A stretch of DNA of 64,000 nucleotides from an uncultured Dehalococcoidia bacterium (GTDB lineage: Bacteria; Chloroflexota; Dehalococcoidia; Lucifugimonadales; UBA3495), in assembly GCA_958295765.1 (NCBI GenBank), contig CATQHB010000002.1:2282091-2346090 (forward strand), written 5' to 3'. The first letter of the stretch is position 1. Every line of letters begins with the position of its first letter. Made by a program: the position numbers and the translations under genes. This document shows positions 41,385 through 50,682 of the stretch, piece by piece. The notes below the pieces were generated by a model, which had not been told where the DNA came from, searched no databases, and saw nothing but the letters and a program-made list of their open reading frames with translations.

Positions 41385-43685
41385 TCATTCCCCGGCGGCT
41401 TGGCGGGACAGCAACAGGACGTGGTCGAGCATTATGTGGCCCCAGCCGCCGGTTTCGATGTCGAACAACTCCAGTTGCAGCCGCCGGCCGGCTACGTCGG
41501 CCAGGTGATAGATGACCGGCTCAAAACCCTCGGTGTTCTCCCCGCGCCAGACGGCAACTTCCTCGCCGTCGGCCAGCAGGCGCACCCCGACGCCTCTGCC
41601 CCGGCCCCCGGCAATCAGAAAGGCCAGTCGTTGGTCGGCCCGCGCCGCAAACTCCGGTGAAAGCGCCCGACCGATGGGCCGGTCGCCCTCGGTGGGATGG
41701 TAGCTGGTCAGGAAACCGGGGCCGATGTTGCCGCTGATTGACAGCTGCCCCTGGTAGCTTTCGTGGCTGGAATGGTTGGTAAAGGCATCATCCTTCAGCG
41801 TCCAGCCGTCCAGTCCGGCCTCAAAGTTGCCGATAAAACCCTCGCCAACGGAAACGCTGCCATCGGCGTGGGTCAGTTGATTGCCGGCCGGGTCGGTGGG
41901 GTGGGTCTGAGAGAGGCGGGTATTCACCACCAGGCCCCGGCCGGCAAAACTTGCGCTGACCCACTCATGGTCGTCGGAATCGAAGGGCAGCCACAAGTCC
42001 GGGCCGACCGGTACGGCGTAATTTCCCCGCTCCAGCGCCTGTTGCTCAGTGGCGGCGGCGTGGTAGGCCACAAAATTGACGCCCCGCTCCGCCAGGTATT
42101 CGGGCGGCGCCCAGCGGTCATGGGCCATGTGCCGCTGAGCGTTGGGGGTTGTATGCTCCAAGCGGGCCACCGTCGCGTCGGTTAGGCCATACTTGTCGAT
42201 TACCGCCGGTTCCGGCAGGTAGTAATAGGGAATACCAATGAGCGAGTCGGCAATCACCGCATCCTCCGGGATTATCCCCCGCTCCATATTCTCATAGGGC
42301 TGCCAGCGCTCCATTCGCACGTTGGCGAACTCCCGATGTTCTACGAATCTCATTCCTACGGTCTGCCTGATTAGCGACTGGCGCAGGTCGCCGGAGATGG
42401 CGGACAGCGCGGACATCCCCGGCACCGCCAGCAACCAGCCGGCGTTTTCTCCATTCAGCTCCGGGTGGATTGCCAGGGCGTACTGGTCAATCCTGGCCCC
42501 CTCAAACAGCAGCGCCGCCTGCATTGCGCTGGCGTAAAAGATGACCGGGACGAACAGGATGAGGGCGCAAGTCCTGGCCCCCGGCAACCAAACGCTGGGG
42601 TGGAAAGTAAATTGACCAAGCCAAGCCGCCAGCCCTGCGCCCAGGTGAACGACCCCCGCCGCCGCCGGCAGCGCCAACAAGGGCCAGTAGAAATCCAGGG
42701 GCCGCCACTCGAAATGGTCGCCGCCAATCCGCATCACATAGGCTAGGTGAGCCGCGATCAGCAGCAGCACCAGGGCATAAGTCCCGTCCCGCAACTCCCG
42801 CCACCGCCGGGCCAGCCCAACCCACGCCAGGGGCAACAGCAGGTACAGCCCGGTCTCCAGCGCAGCAGCCCATAGGTAGCGGAACCCTGACTCGTACCAG
42901 GGTCGGATATGCTTGGCGTAGTAGGTGTTGGGCAGCCATTCCCCATAGTAGGCGTAGCGGAACAGAAAATGTCCCGCTACCAGGATGACAAAGGGCAGAA
43001 TCAACCAGGCCAAGCCCGGCCAGTCCAGACGCCGCAACTCCCGCCAGTCCGGTTGCAGTCGCCCCCTGTCGGCCAGGCGTTGGAACAGGAACCAGCCAAA
43101 GCAGCACAGGGCAATCAGCGGCCCTTCCGGTCGGGTGTAGGCCGCCGCCGCCAGGCTCAGCGACGCGGCCAGCAGACCCCAGCGGTTGCCCCGGTAAAGG
43201 CTCAGAAAGACCACCGCCAGCACGATGAAAAAGGTGAATTGCCGGGTTTCCAGCCCGCCGCCGGAAGTCCACACCGCAAAGGTCGCGCTACTGCACACCA
43301 AGCCCAGGGCCAGCCAGCCCACCAACCCCCGGTGGGGCAGCGCCGGCAGCCGGAACATCCACCACAGCAGCGCGCCGACGGTTCCTACCGTGTACGCCAC
43401 CGACAGCCAGGGCGCGGAGTGTTCCGGCGCCACCCCCAGCACTTTCCAGATGGCCGCCAACTCCAGCACCCACAGAAAGTTGGAGTAACCCTCGACCCGC
43501 TCCCCCATGTTGAACACCAGCCCATGCCCTTCCACCAGGTTGCGGACGTAGCGAAAGCTGATAAAGGCGTCGTCGGTCAGAAACCAGGACACCCCGGCCA
43601 TCCAACCCAGCAGGGCCAGCCAGGGCAGGTAGAGGAGTACCCAAAGGGGGATGGAGGTTATCCGGCGCAGAAACATATCTGCCAA
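41385..43685 (-). CDS. Polytopic glycosyltransferase-like membrane protein with C-terminal beta-sandwich
   Basis: This 766-residue protein has about ten to eleven hydrophobic helices in the first 390 residues and a large soluble C-terminal part. The N-terminal signature [38 protein letters not shown], with its early double Asp, is typical of GT-C fold transferases that use polyprenyl-phosphate sugars (arabinofuranosyl- or mannosyltransferase-like). The last 150 residues ([16 protein letters not shown]...[29 protein letters not shown]...[17 protein letters not shown]) look like a carbohydrate-binding jelly roll. It probably acts on cell-envelope glycans. It is a tandem paralogue of 43811-45991, nearly identical over the membrane part and different at the end. 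ATG at 43685 or 43676 is possible. Confidence 0.85.
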   Translation of the reverse strand: MADMFLRRITSIPLWVLLYLPWLALLGWMAGVSWFLTDDAFISFRYVRNLVEGHGLVFNMGERVEGYSNFLWVLELAAIWKVLGVAPEHSAPWLSVAYTVGTVGALLWWMFRLPALPHRGLVGWLALGLVCSSATFAVWTSGGGLETRQFTFFIVLAVVFLSLYRGNRWGLLAASLSLAAAAYTRPEGPLIALCCFGWFLFQRLADRGRLQPDWRELRRLDWPGLAWLILPFVILVAGHFLFRYAYYGEWLPNTYYAKHIRPWYESGFRYLWAAALETGLYLLLPLAWVGLARRWRELRDGTYALVLLLIAAHLAYVMRIGGDHFEWRPLDFYWPLLALPAAAGVVHLGAGLAAWLGQFTFHPSVWLPGARTCALILFVPVIFYASAMQAALLFEGARIDQYALAIHPELNGENAGWLLAVPGMSALSAISGDLRQSLIRQTVGMRFVEHREFANVRMERWQPYENMERGIIPEDAVIADSLIGIPYYYLPEPAVIDKYGLTDATVARLEHTTPNAQRHMAHDRWAPPEYLAERGVNFVAYHAAATEQQALERGNYAVPVGPDLWLPFDSDDHEWVSASFAGRGLVVNTRLSQTHPTDPAGNQLTHADGSVSVGEGFIGNFEAGLDGWTLKDDAFTNHSSHESYQGQLSISGNIGPGFLTSYHPTEGDRPIGRALSPEFAARADQRLAFLIAGGRGRGVGVRLLADGEEVAVWRGENTEGFEPVIYHLADVAGRRLQLELFDIETGGWGHIMLDHVLLLSRQAAGE

Positions 43686-43735
43686 AGAGCTTACATTGCC
43701 GGCCGGATTTCGGCAACATTCCGGCGGTATTTCCG
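43681..43735. repeat. Direct repeat bounding the glycosyltransferase duplication, copy 2
   Basis: GCCAAAGAGCTTACATTGCC and the following bases are the second copy of the 41330-41384 sequence, here at the 5' end of the first membrane gene. Confidence 0.8.
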
Positions 43736-43810
43736 GGGCGGGACGGGATACAGGATAATTGCCAATTCCCGATTATCCGGTATATCCGGTCCATCCATGT
43801 TTGCCCCCCT

Positions 43811-45991
43811 TCATTTGCCTTCTTTCCAGGAGAAAGTCCCGGCCCAGAGGTGGTTGAAACCGTGTTCCGCGGGGACGTACTGGCCGGTGCTGATTTCGGA
43901 GATACCGTACTCCGGGAGCTGAACTTGCACCAGACATTTACCGTCAAATATCACGGCGCGTCTATCGAACACGCCGCGTCTATCGAAATGGAAGTCCAGG
44001 TTGTCAAAGCCGTGCTGCTTTCTCGTTGCCGGCAGGTCGGCGGCGTCAACCGGGTACACCGCCAGAAAGAACCCCGCCACCCGGTCGGCGCGGGTGCACG
44101 CCTCCCGGACGTAGATGAGGCTGTTCTCGATAAGATACACCTCCCACTCGGCGCGGATTACCGGCCGGTGGTCTCCGACCCGCCTTACAATGGAATCACC
44201 CAACAGCATTGGGTCAACCTTGGCCCGCAAGTCGTGTCCGGCAAAACTTGCGATGACCCAATCAAGGTCGTTGGAATCGAAGGGCAGCCACAAGTCCGGG
44301 CCGACCGGTACGGCGTAAGCTGCTTGCTCCAGCGCCTGTTGCTCGGTAGCGGCGGCGGGGTAGGCCCCAAAGTTGACGCCCCGTTCCGCCAGGTATTCGG
44401 GCGGCGCCCAGCGGTCATGGGCCATAGCACGCTGAGCGTTGGGGGTTGTATTTTCCAAGCGGGCAACCGTCGCGTCGGTTAGGCCATACTGGTCGATTAC
44501 TGCCAGTTCCGGCAGGTAGTAATAGTTAATACCGATGGTCCCGGCGGTACTCACCGCATCCTCCGGGATTATCCCCCGCTCCATATTCTCATAGGGCTGC
44601 CAGGCCCAAATTCGCCCGGCGGCGTACTCCCGATGCTCCACGAATCTCAGTCCTACGGCCTGCCGGACTATCGACTGGCGCAGGTCGTTGGAGATGGCGG
44701 CCAGCGCCGACATCCCCGGCGCCGCCAGCAGCCAGCCGGCGTTTTCCTCATTCAGATACACGCGGGTTTTCAAGACGTGCCCGTGAATCCTGGCCCCCTC
44801 AAACAACAGGACTACCTGCATTGCGCTGGCGTAAAAAATGACCGGGACGAACAGGATGAGGGCGCAAGTCCTGGCCCCCGGCAGCCAAACGCGGGGGTGG
44901 AAAGTAAATTGACCCAGCCAAGCCGCCAGTCCTGCGCCCAGGTGAACTATCCCCGCCGCAGCCGGCAACGCCAACAAGGGCCAGTAGAAATCCAGGGGCC
45001 GCCACTCAAAATGGTCGCCGCCAATCCGCATTACATAGGCCAGGTGAGCGATAATCAGCAGCAGCACCAGGGCATAAGTCCCGTCCCGCAACTCCCGCCA
45101 CCGCCGGGCCAGCCCAACCCAGGCCAGAGGCAGCAGCAGGTACAGTCCGGTCTCCAGCGCGGCGGCCCATAGGTAGCGGAACCCCGACTCGTACCAGGGG
45201 CGGACGTGCTTGGCGTAGTAGGTGTTGGGCAGCCACTCGCCATAGTAGGCGTAGCGGAACAGAAAATGACCCGCCACCAGGATGACAAAGGGCAGAATCA
45301 ACCAGGCCAAGCCCGGCCAGTCCAGACGCCGCAACTCCCGCCAGTCCGGTCGCAGCCGCCCGCTGTCAGCCAGGCGTTGGAACAGGAACCAGCCGAAACA
45401 GCACAGGGCAATCAGCGGCCCTTCGGGTCGGGTGTAGGCCGCCGCCGCCAGGCTCAGCGACGCGGCCAGCAGCCCCCAGCGGTTGCCCCGGTAAAGGCTC
45501 AGGCAGACCACCGCCAGCACGATGAAAAAGGTGAATTGCCGGGTTTCCAGCCCACCGCCGGAAGTCCACACCGCAAAGGTCGCGCTGCTGCACACCAGGC
45601 CCAGGGCCAGCCAGCCCACCAACCCCCGGTGGGGCAGCGACGGCAACCGGAACATCCACCACAGCAGCGCGCCAACGGTTCCTACCGTGTAAGCCACCGA
45701 CAGCCAGGGCGCAGAGTGTTCCGGCGCCACCCCCAGCACTTTCCAGATGGCCGCCAACTCCAGCACCCACAGGAAGTTGGAGTAGCCCTCCACCCGCTCC
45801 CCCACGTTGAACACCAGCCCGTGCCCTTCCACCAGGTTGCGAACGTAGCGAAAGCTGATAAAGGCGTCGTCGGTCAGAAACCAGGACACCCCGGCCATCC
45901 AACCCAGCAGGGCCAGCCAGGGCAGGTAGAGGAGTAGCCAAAGGGGGATAGAGGTTATCCGGCGTAGAAACATACGCCCCATAAGATACAC
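43811..45991 (-). CDS. Polytopic glycosyltransferase-like membrane protein, paralogue with different C-terminus
   Basis: This 726-residue protein is nearly identical to the downstream gene over residues 1-375 (same [22 protein letters not shown] signature and same helices). It is still similar through the periplasmic [17 protein letters not shown] and [20 protein letters not shown] region. After [12 protein letters not shown] the two part. This one ends with [20 protein letters not shown]...[27 protein letters not shown], a smaller unrelated domain in place of the jelly roll. A GT-C type sugar transfer role is inferred as for its paralogue. Near-identity in the membrane part points to recent duplication or gene conversion. 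The start may be ATG at 45991 or MFLRR three to six codons on. Confidence 0.85.
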   Translation of the reverse strand: MYLMGRMFLRRITSIPLWLLLYLPWLALLGWMAGVSWFLTDDAFISFRYVRNLVEGHGLVFNVGERVEGYSNFLWVLELAAIWKVLGVAPEHSAPWLSVAYTVGTVGALLWWMFRLPSLPHRGLVGWLALGLVCSSATFAVWTSGGGLETRQFTFFIVLAVVCLSLYRGNRWGLLAASLSLAAAAYTRPEGPLIALCCFGWFLFQRLADSGRLRPDWRELRRLDWPGLAWLILPFVILVAGHFLFRYAYYGEWLPNTYYAKHVRPWYESGFRYLWAAALETGLYLLLPLAWVGLARRWRELRDGTYALVLLLIIAHLAYVMRIGGDHFEWRPLDFYWPLLALPAAAGIVHLGAGLAAWLGQFTFHPRVWLPGARTCALILFVPVIFYASAMQVVLLFEGARIHGHVLKTRVYLNEENAGWLLAAPGMSALAAISNDLRQSIVRQAVGLRFVEHREYAAGRIWAWQPYENMERGIIPEDAVSTAGTIGINYYYLPELAVIDQYGLTDATVARLENTTPNAQRAMAHDRWAPPEYLAERGVNFGAYPAAATEQQALEQAAYAVPVGPDLWLPFDSNDLDWVIASFAGHDLRAKVDPMLLGDSIVRRVGDHRPVIRAEWEVYLIENSLIYVREACTRADRVAGFFLAVYPVDAADLPATRKQHGFDNLDFHFDRRGVFDRRAVIFDGKCLVQVQLPEYGISEISTGQYVPAEHGFNHLWAGTFSWKEGK

Positions 45992-46078
45992 CGGTCAACC
46001 CGGCAGGGACAACCGGCTTTCACCGAGTAATCACGGCCTAAACCCGTCATTCCAAATATAAACTCGCCATATATAAGA

Positions 46079-46151
46079 CCGTCGTTCCGGCGAAAGCCGG
46101 AATCCAGGAAATCCTCCCGGAAAGGATGGTTCGACAGGCTCACCATGAGCG
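46079..46151. repeat. Chimeric half-A, half-B repeat
   Basis: The left arm of family A (CGTCGTTCCGGCGAAAGCCG...AATCCAGGAAATCC) runs directly into the right arm of family B (GGTTCGACAGGCTCACCATG). This suggests recombination between two elements. Confidence 0.65.
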
Positions 46152-46226
46152 GATATTCGTATTGACTTGCACCGGCCTAGCAAAAGGGTGTAGGGCAATC
46201 GCATCACAAACCCGAACCCGTCAACC

Positions 46227-46322
46227 CGTCGTTCCGGCGAAAGCCGGAATCCAGAATCCTCGGTAGCCGGCCCGTTCTTTTCCGGGGGATTTCCTGGATT
46301 CCGGCTTTCGCCGGAACGACGG
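46227..46322. repeat. Palindromic repeat family A, full copy
   Basis: Both arms are intact over 96 bases. GGTTGCCGG-type short direct repeats follow (46322-46385) upstream of the tRNA promoter. Confidence 0.8.
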
Positions 46323-46423
46323 TTGCTTGAGTTGCCAATGACGGTTGCCGGGGTTGCCAATGTGCCAATATACGGTTGCCGGGATTGCCTGAATATCCCC
46401 GGACTAAACCCGGGCAAAAAAGG

Positions 46424-46451
46424 TTGTGCCGGTTGCGTGATGTGGTATAAT
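46424..46451 (+). promoter_or_regulatory. Promoter of the tRNA cluster
   Basis: TTGTGC (46424-46429) and a perfect TATAAT (46446-46451) are spaced 16 bases apart. Transcription would begin about ten bases before the first tRNA. Confidence 0.7.
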
Positions 46452-46468
46452 GAGTTATGCGCCGACAG

Positions 46469-46555
46469 GCCGAGGTGGTGGAATTGGTAGACACGCGGTC
46501 TTGAGGGGGCCGTGGGCGTAAGCTCGTGTGGGTTCAAGTCCCGCCCTCGGCACCA
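46469..46555 (+). tRNA. tRNA-Leu (anticodon GAG)
   Basis: A complete class II cloverleaf. The acceptor stem is GCCGAGG/CCTCGGC, the D-arm GTGGAATTGGTAGACAC is typical of tRNA-Leu, and the anticodon stem-loop CGGTC-TTGAGGG-GGCCG gives GAG. A long variable arm (TGGGCGTAAGCTCGTG) is present, the T-loop is GGTTCAAGTCC, and the CCA end is encoded. It reads codons CUC and CUU. Confidence 0.95.
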
Positions 46556-46578
46556 ACCGAACCGGCCCAACACGGCGG

Positions 46579-46655
46579 GGCGACGTAGCCAAGTGGACTA
46601 AGGCGGAGGTCTGCAAAACCTCTATTCGGCGGTTCGAATCCGCCCGTCGCCTCCA
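46579..46655 (+). tRNA. tRNA-Cys (anticodon GCA)
   Basis: The acceptor stem is GGCGACG/CGTCGCC, the anticodon stem-loop GAGGT-CTGCAAA-ACCTC gives GCA, and the T-arm is CGGTTCGAATCCG. The discriminator T typical of tRNA-Cys is followed by an encoded CCA. It lies 23 bases after tRNA-Leu and is probably co-transcribed. Confidence 0.95.
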
Positions 46656-46732
46656 ACCCTCTCCCGGATTATTTCCCCCTCATGCTGCATTGCGCCGGTT
46701 CCTGCCCTTAGCTTACGATTGCGGAACTTATA

Positions 46733-46818
46733 GCCGGGGTGGCGGAATGGTAGACGCGGCGGACTTAAAATCCGCTATCTTAAACGATGTGTGGGTTCGA
46801 GTCCCTCCTCCGGCACCA
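46733..46818 (+). tRNA. tRNA-Leu (anticodon TAA)
   Basis: The acceptor stem is GCCGGGG/CTCCGGC, the anticodon stem-loop GCGGA-CTTAAAA-TCCGC gives TAA, a long variable arm (TATCTTAAACGATGTG) marks class II, and CCA is encoded. It reads UUA and UUG. A short TTTTTT run follows at once and may end transcription. Confidence 0.95.
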
Positions 46819-46860
46819 CTTTTTTAACCTCCTGCGGGATTGCTTTTCATCCCGGAGACA

Positions 46861-46894
46861 CCAAGACCCGGAGTTGCGCAACTCCGGGTCTTGG
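46861..46894. terminator. Perfect 15-base-pair hairpin between converging transcripts
   Basis: CCAAGACCCGGAGTT, loop GCGC, AACTCCGGGTCTTGG: perfect, with no strong T-run on either side. It lies between the tRNA genes and the converging DUF1800 gene and may block read-through both ways. Confidence 0.55.
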
Positions 46895-46952
46895 CGTTCC
46901 CCGGCGAAAATCCCCCTGCCGGGAGAACTGCCTTTAACTTGACTCTGCCGCC

Positions 46953-48356
46953 CTAAGTAAACTGGTACTCCTGGGTGGAGACAATCAGCTGGAGCATCTG
47001 CCCCACCTGTTGGGGAAAGTCGGCGTCATCGGTGGCGATGTCCGTATCCTGGCCCAGGTGGGTCAGGAACAGGTTGCGGGTTTCGGGCATTAGCTGATAG
47101 CCGCCCAGCATTTCCAGGCAGCCGTCCAGCAGTCCCCCCGCCGAGACGGTGGGGCCGGCGTCGTTGAACCGCCGGACTACGGCCCGGATGCCCGGCGCAT
47201 CGACCCGGCCCATCTCACTGGCGGCGTAGTTCACCCGCTCCACCAAAGTGCCGCTGTCAATCCACTCCCGCCCGGTATGCCAGCCCTCAACGGTGGGCGG
47301 GTTCATCAAGTCCTGGCCCATATAGCGAATCTCCAGGGCCATGTCATACATCCGGGGCTGGGGGCGGGTGAAGTCGCCCATAAACCGCAGGGTGCTGCAC
47401 ACCAGTTCCGCCGGACTCTTTACCTTGGAGAAACGGGCCTCCTTGAAGAAGTCGGAGTTAAACAGTACCCGCAGCATCGCGCGGATTTCATAGCCGGAAC
47501 GGAAGTATTCCTCCTCCAAGAGCCGGATGGCCTCCGGGTCCCGGGGCGGCGTGTCCTGCCAGGCCGGCACCTGGGGTTCGTCGGCCACGAAGTAGTTGTA
47601 AAGGTGGCGGGCCACGAACCGGGCGGTGGCCGGCTGCCGGGCGATGATGCGGACGATGTCCTGACCGTTAAAGTTGCCGGTCTCCCCCAGGAAGGTCTTG
47701 TCCTCCTCAATGTGGTCGAGGCGGTTATAGAGGAACTGGTTGAAGTAGCGGCCATAGGGATAGCGGGGCAGCCCGTTGCCGACAGTCCAGCCGGTAAAGG
47801 CTTGAGCGCAGGCTTTCACGTCCTCCTCGGTATAGTTGGGCTGGCCGTCCATACCCACGCCCATAGAAAAGAGTTCCAGCAACTCCCGGCCCCAGTTCTC
47901 ATTCACCGCGTCCTTGTGGCTGAGCTGGTTATCCAGGTAGTAGAGCATCGCCGGGTCGGTGGACATTGCCAGCAGCAGGCCCTCAAAGCTGCCCAGGCCC
48001 TGAGTGCGGAATTTGTCCAACTGGGCCAGAATGTTATGGGGGGCCATAATTTTGGAGTCGCCGACGCAGAAGATGCTATGCCAGAAGAGGCACAGCTTTT
48101 CCTGCAACTGGCGGGGCGAGTTGACCATGCGGTAAGTCCAGTAGCCCTGGTTGGCGGCCAGGTAGCCCATATCCCGCCAGCCCATATAGCGCTGCATCAC
48201 GTCAGTATCCAGGTCGGGCTGAGCCTCCGGGTACAGCAGTTCCTCCACGGTAGCCGCATAGCCTCGGTCGGCCCGGCGCTCCAGTTCCGCATAGGAGGCG
48301 CCAAACCCGGCCCGGCGCATCAGGTGAGCCATCAGCAAGATGTCATTGTCCGCCAT
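46953..48356 (-). CDS. DUF1800 family protein
   Basis: This 467-residue paralogue of the protein at 31420-32811 starts MADNDILLMAHLMRRAGFGASYAELERRADRG. It shares WHSIFCVGDSK, NENWGRELLELFSMGVG, PNYTEEDVKACAQAFTGWT, GNFNGQDIVRIIARQPATARFVARHLYNYFVADEP and the VEGWHTGREWIDSGTL end. A GGAGAAGTAAC ribosome site fixes the start. No DUF1501 partner is adjacent. Both copies being solitary suggests a lineage-specific use of the family. Function is unknown. Confidence 0.88.
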   Translation of the reverse strand: MADNDILLMAHLMRRAGFGASYAELERRADRGYAATVEELLYPEAQPDLDTDVMQRYMGWRDMGYLAANQGYWTYRMVNSPRQLQEKLCLFWHSIFCVGDSKIMAPHNILAQLDKFRTQGLGSFEGLLLAMSTDPAMLYYLDNQLSHKDAVNENWGRELLELFSMGVGMDGQPNYTEEDVKACAQAFTGWTVGNGLPRYPYGRYFNQFLYNRLDHIEEDKTFLGETGNFNGQDIVRIIARQPATARFVARHLYNYFVADEPQVPAWQDTPPRDPEAIRLLEEEYFRSGYEIRAMLRVLFNSDFFKEARFSKVKSPAELVCSTLRFMGDFTRPQPRMYDMALEIRYMGQDLMNPPTVEGWHTGREWIDSGTLVERVNYAASEMGRVDAPGIRAVVRRFNDAGPTVSAGGLLDGCLEMLGGYQLMPETRNLFLTHLGQDTDIATDDADFPQQVGQMLQLIVSTQEYQFT

Positions 48357-48518
48357 GTTACTTCTCCCTTGCTTGGGTAATTATCGGTTCGATTTGCCTT
48401 TATTTTACTATATTTCAGGGGCAAGGTGTTATACGGTGGGGTTTTTGGTCAGGGCAATCGCAGCATAAACCCGTCTCATAAAACCGTCGTTCCGCAGCAT
48501 AAACCCGCCTTATAGAAC

Positions 48519-48614
48519 CGTCGTTCCGGCGAAAGCCGGAATCCAGAACCCTTTGTAGCCGGCCCGCTCTTTTCCGGGAGATTTCCTGGATTCCGGCTTT
48601 CGCCGGAACGACGG
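48519..48614. repeat. Palindromic repeat family A, full copy
   Basis: Both arms are present. A truncated extra arm start (CGTCGTTCCG) lies at 48485-48494, so a second copy appears to have been interrupted. Confidence 0.8.
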
Positions 48615-48665
48615 TGGCCTGGGTGCCTGGATTGCCACGGTTAAGACACGATTGCCCTGAGGGTT

Positions 48666-48919
48666 TGGTATTCTCAATGGGTGTTCGTATTACCATCAAC
48701 GACGTTGGAACGACGGTGGGCGGGATATTATCACCACCGGGTAGGGGCGGGTTTATAACCCGCCCGACGGTCAACGGCAAGAAAGCGCTGGAAAATCGGT
48801 GAGCCGTCTCTGACCTAATCCGGCACCTGCGCCAGGGCGGGTTATAAACCCGCCCCTACCATCCAAATATCCACCGGAACCGGTACGGGTAGGGAATACC
48901 AACACCCGTTGAGAGTACC
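48666..48919. repeat. Best-preserved composite palindromic element (families D and C nested)
   Basis: The outer inverted repeats are GGTATTCTCAATGGGTGTTC (48666) and AATACCAACACCCGTTGAGAGTACC (ends 48919). The inner inverted repeats are GTAGGGGCGGGTTTATAACC (about 48741) and GGCGGGTTATAAACCCGCCC (about 48837). Each of the four blocks is itself palindromic. The total is about 254 bases and non-coding. The middle 70 bases differ between copies. Confidence 0.8.
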
Positions 48920-48941
48920 GGGAACCGCCGGGACGCAGCGA

Positions 48942-49991
48942 CTATCGCGACCCCTCATTCCACATTGCGGCGCGGTTCTGGAACACCGTCGAGTCGGCCA
49001 GCCAATCGCCGTAGCCGATGCTCCGGTTGTCGGTCAACCAGTTAATCCGCTCATTGAGGCAGGCCAGCAGTTCCGTATCATCCACCGCCACCGTGAAGCC
49101 GCCGGTTTCTACCTCCTCATCCAACGCCGTAACTACAAACTTCCCGGCGGAAGTCTGGACCGCATCCCGGTTGCCGATTTCTCCCCGGGCCAGCGCATCC
49201 AACTCGCCGGCGGCCAGGGCATCCAGCAATTCCACCTCGCCGGCCTCATCCCCCAGATATACTACCTGAGGCTGGCTATCCGACGGCGGGTAGAGGTGGG
49301 TTCGGCCCTCCAGGTTTGGCGAGTCTCCTGACGCGGTGATGACGTAATCCTGGCTGCCGTCGGCGGTTACCTGGCCCCGGGGGGTGTCCACGCGCACGCC
49401 GGCGACCAGGGCGCCGTCAGCGTCCACCAGGCCCACCAACTCCAGCAGGCGATGTTCCCCGGTGGTAGCGGCCAGGGCGCCCACCAGCACGTCGCTGGTC
49501 AGGTCGGAGTAACCGGCCAGGCGCTCGGCATCTTCAGGCCGCACCAGCAGCGACTGGCGAAACTGGACGTGGCCGTCGGTAAAGGCAATCACCTCGGCGC
49601 CCCCGGCATCGCGGCGTCGCGTGTCCAGAATGGTAATGCCGCCGCTGACAATATCGTATTTGGAAGTGGCGGATTGCAGCCAGATGTCATCCCAAATGGC
49701 GATGCCCTCGCGGTCAAAGGACAGTTTCGGCTCGGTCATCGCCTCCACCGCCGTCAGCAAATCCCCCTCGTAACCCCGTTGGGTGTTGAATTGAGGGGAG
49801 GCCGGGTCTTCACTATCGCTGTAACTGAGCTGCGCGAAAAAGGCGTAGAAACCCACGTTGAGCGTCCGGTCTTCCTCACCACAAGTTTGCAATTGGGCCA
49901 CCTCCGTTTGGGCCACCTCCGTAGGGTTGGAGCAGGCTGCCAGGCAGAAAAGGCCGATAACTAACGCAGAGGCTCTGAGGAGAACTTTCAA
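48942..49991 (-). CDS. Solute-binding lipoprotein (SBP_bac_3-like)
   Basis: This 349-residue exported lipoprotein has a signal MKVLLRASALVIGLFCLAAC with a lipobox ending at Cys20. An EVAQTEVAQ spacer follows, then a domain resembling family 3 (amino-acid type) solute-binding proteins (RTLNVGFYAFFAQLSY, YEGDLLTAVEAM, IWDDIWLQSATSKYDIVSGGITILDTR, ELLDALAAGELDALARG). No permease or ATPase genes are adjacent, so it may be an orphan receptor or be served by genes elsewhere. The start is a TTG at 49991 with only a distant purine-rich block (GGGAGGGGGAAAA) upstream. No better start exists. Confidence 0.85.
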   Translation of the reverse strand: MKVLLRASALVIGLFCLAACSNPTEVAQTEVAQLQTCGEEDRTLNVGFYAFFAQLSYSDSEDPASPQFNTQRGYEGDLLTAVEAMTEPKLSFDREGIAIWDDIWLQSATSKYDIVSGGITILDTRRRDAGGAEVIAFTDGHVQFRQSLLVRPEDAERLAGYSDLTSDVLVGALAATTGEHRLLELVGLVDADGALVAGVRVDTPRGQVTADGSQDYVITASGDSPNLEGRTHLYPPSDSQPQVVYLGDEAGEVELLDALAAGELDALARGEIGNRDAVQTSAGKFVVTALDEEVETGGFTVAVDDTELLACLNERINWLTDNRSIGYGDWLADSTVFQNRAAMWNEGSR

Positions 49992-50105
49992 GAATAATTG
50001 AGTCGGAATAATGATTTTCCCCCTCCCTGATGCAACGCGATTTTAGTCGGATAAATATAACCCAACCGGTAGTCCGGGCGCAACTTGCTGGGGGGGTAGC
50101 ACAAC

Positions 50106-50434
50106 CGTCGTTCCGGCGAAAGCCGGAATCCAGGAAATCCCCCGGAAAAGAACGTGCCGGCTACTGATGGTTCTGGATTCCGGCTTTCGCCGGAACGACG
50201 GGTTTATGAGCAGAATGACAGGTTCAGGCTAGGATTGCCCGGTTGTACGGTGGGTGGTTCGACAAGCTCACCATGAGCGGATTGTACGGGGCCGGGCAAT
50301 CGCGTCTTAACCAGGGCAACACCGGCAACCCAAGCAACCGTCGTTCCGGCGAAAGCCGGAATCCAGGAAATCACCCGGAAAAGAACGTGCCGGCTACTGA
50401 TGGTTCTGGATTCCGGCTTTCGCCGGAACGACGG
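50106..50434. repeat. Two full family A copies in direct orientation
   Basis: Copies at 50106-50201 and 50339-50434 share the same central bases (GAACGTGCCGGCTACTGATG). Half family B units (TGGTTCGACAAGCTCACCAT) follow each, at about 50254-50280 and 50487-50514. It is a 233-base tandem duplication. No gene is visible from 49992 to 50682. Confidence 0.8.
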
Positions 50435-50682
50435 TTGTATGGCCGGAATGACGGGTTCAGGCGGTGATTGCCCGGTTGTACGATGGATGGTTCGACAGGC
50501 TCACCATGAGCGGATATTGTTATTGGCATTGACGTAGTTGACGTAGCTATTGTTGCCCCAAACTTGACGCCCCGGCCTCTCCCTACCATAATCACCTTAT
50601 CCTGGCTTGCCCCGCCCCGCCTACGCCGGCGGTCATCCCATCCCAACATCTCAATACATCTCTATTCTGCTCAGGAGGCAAA

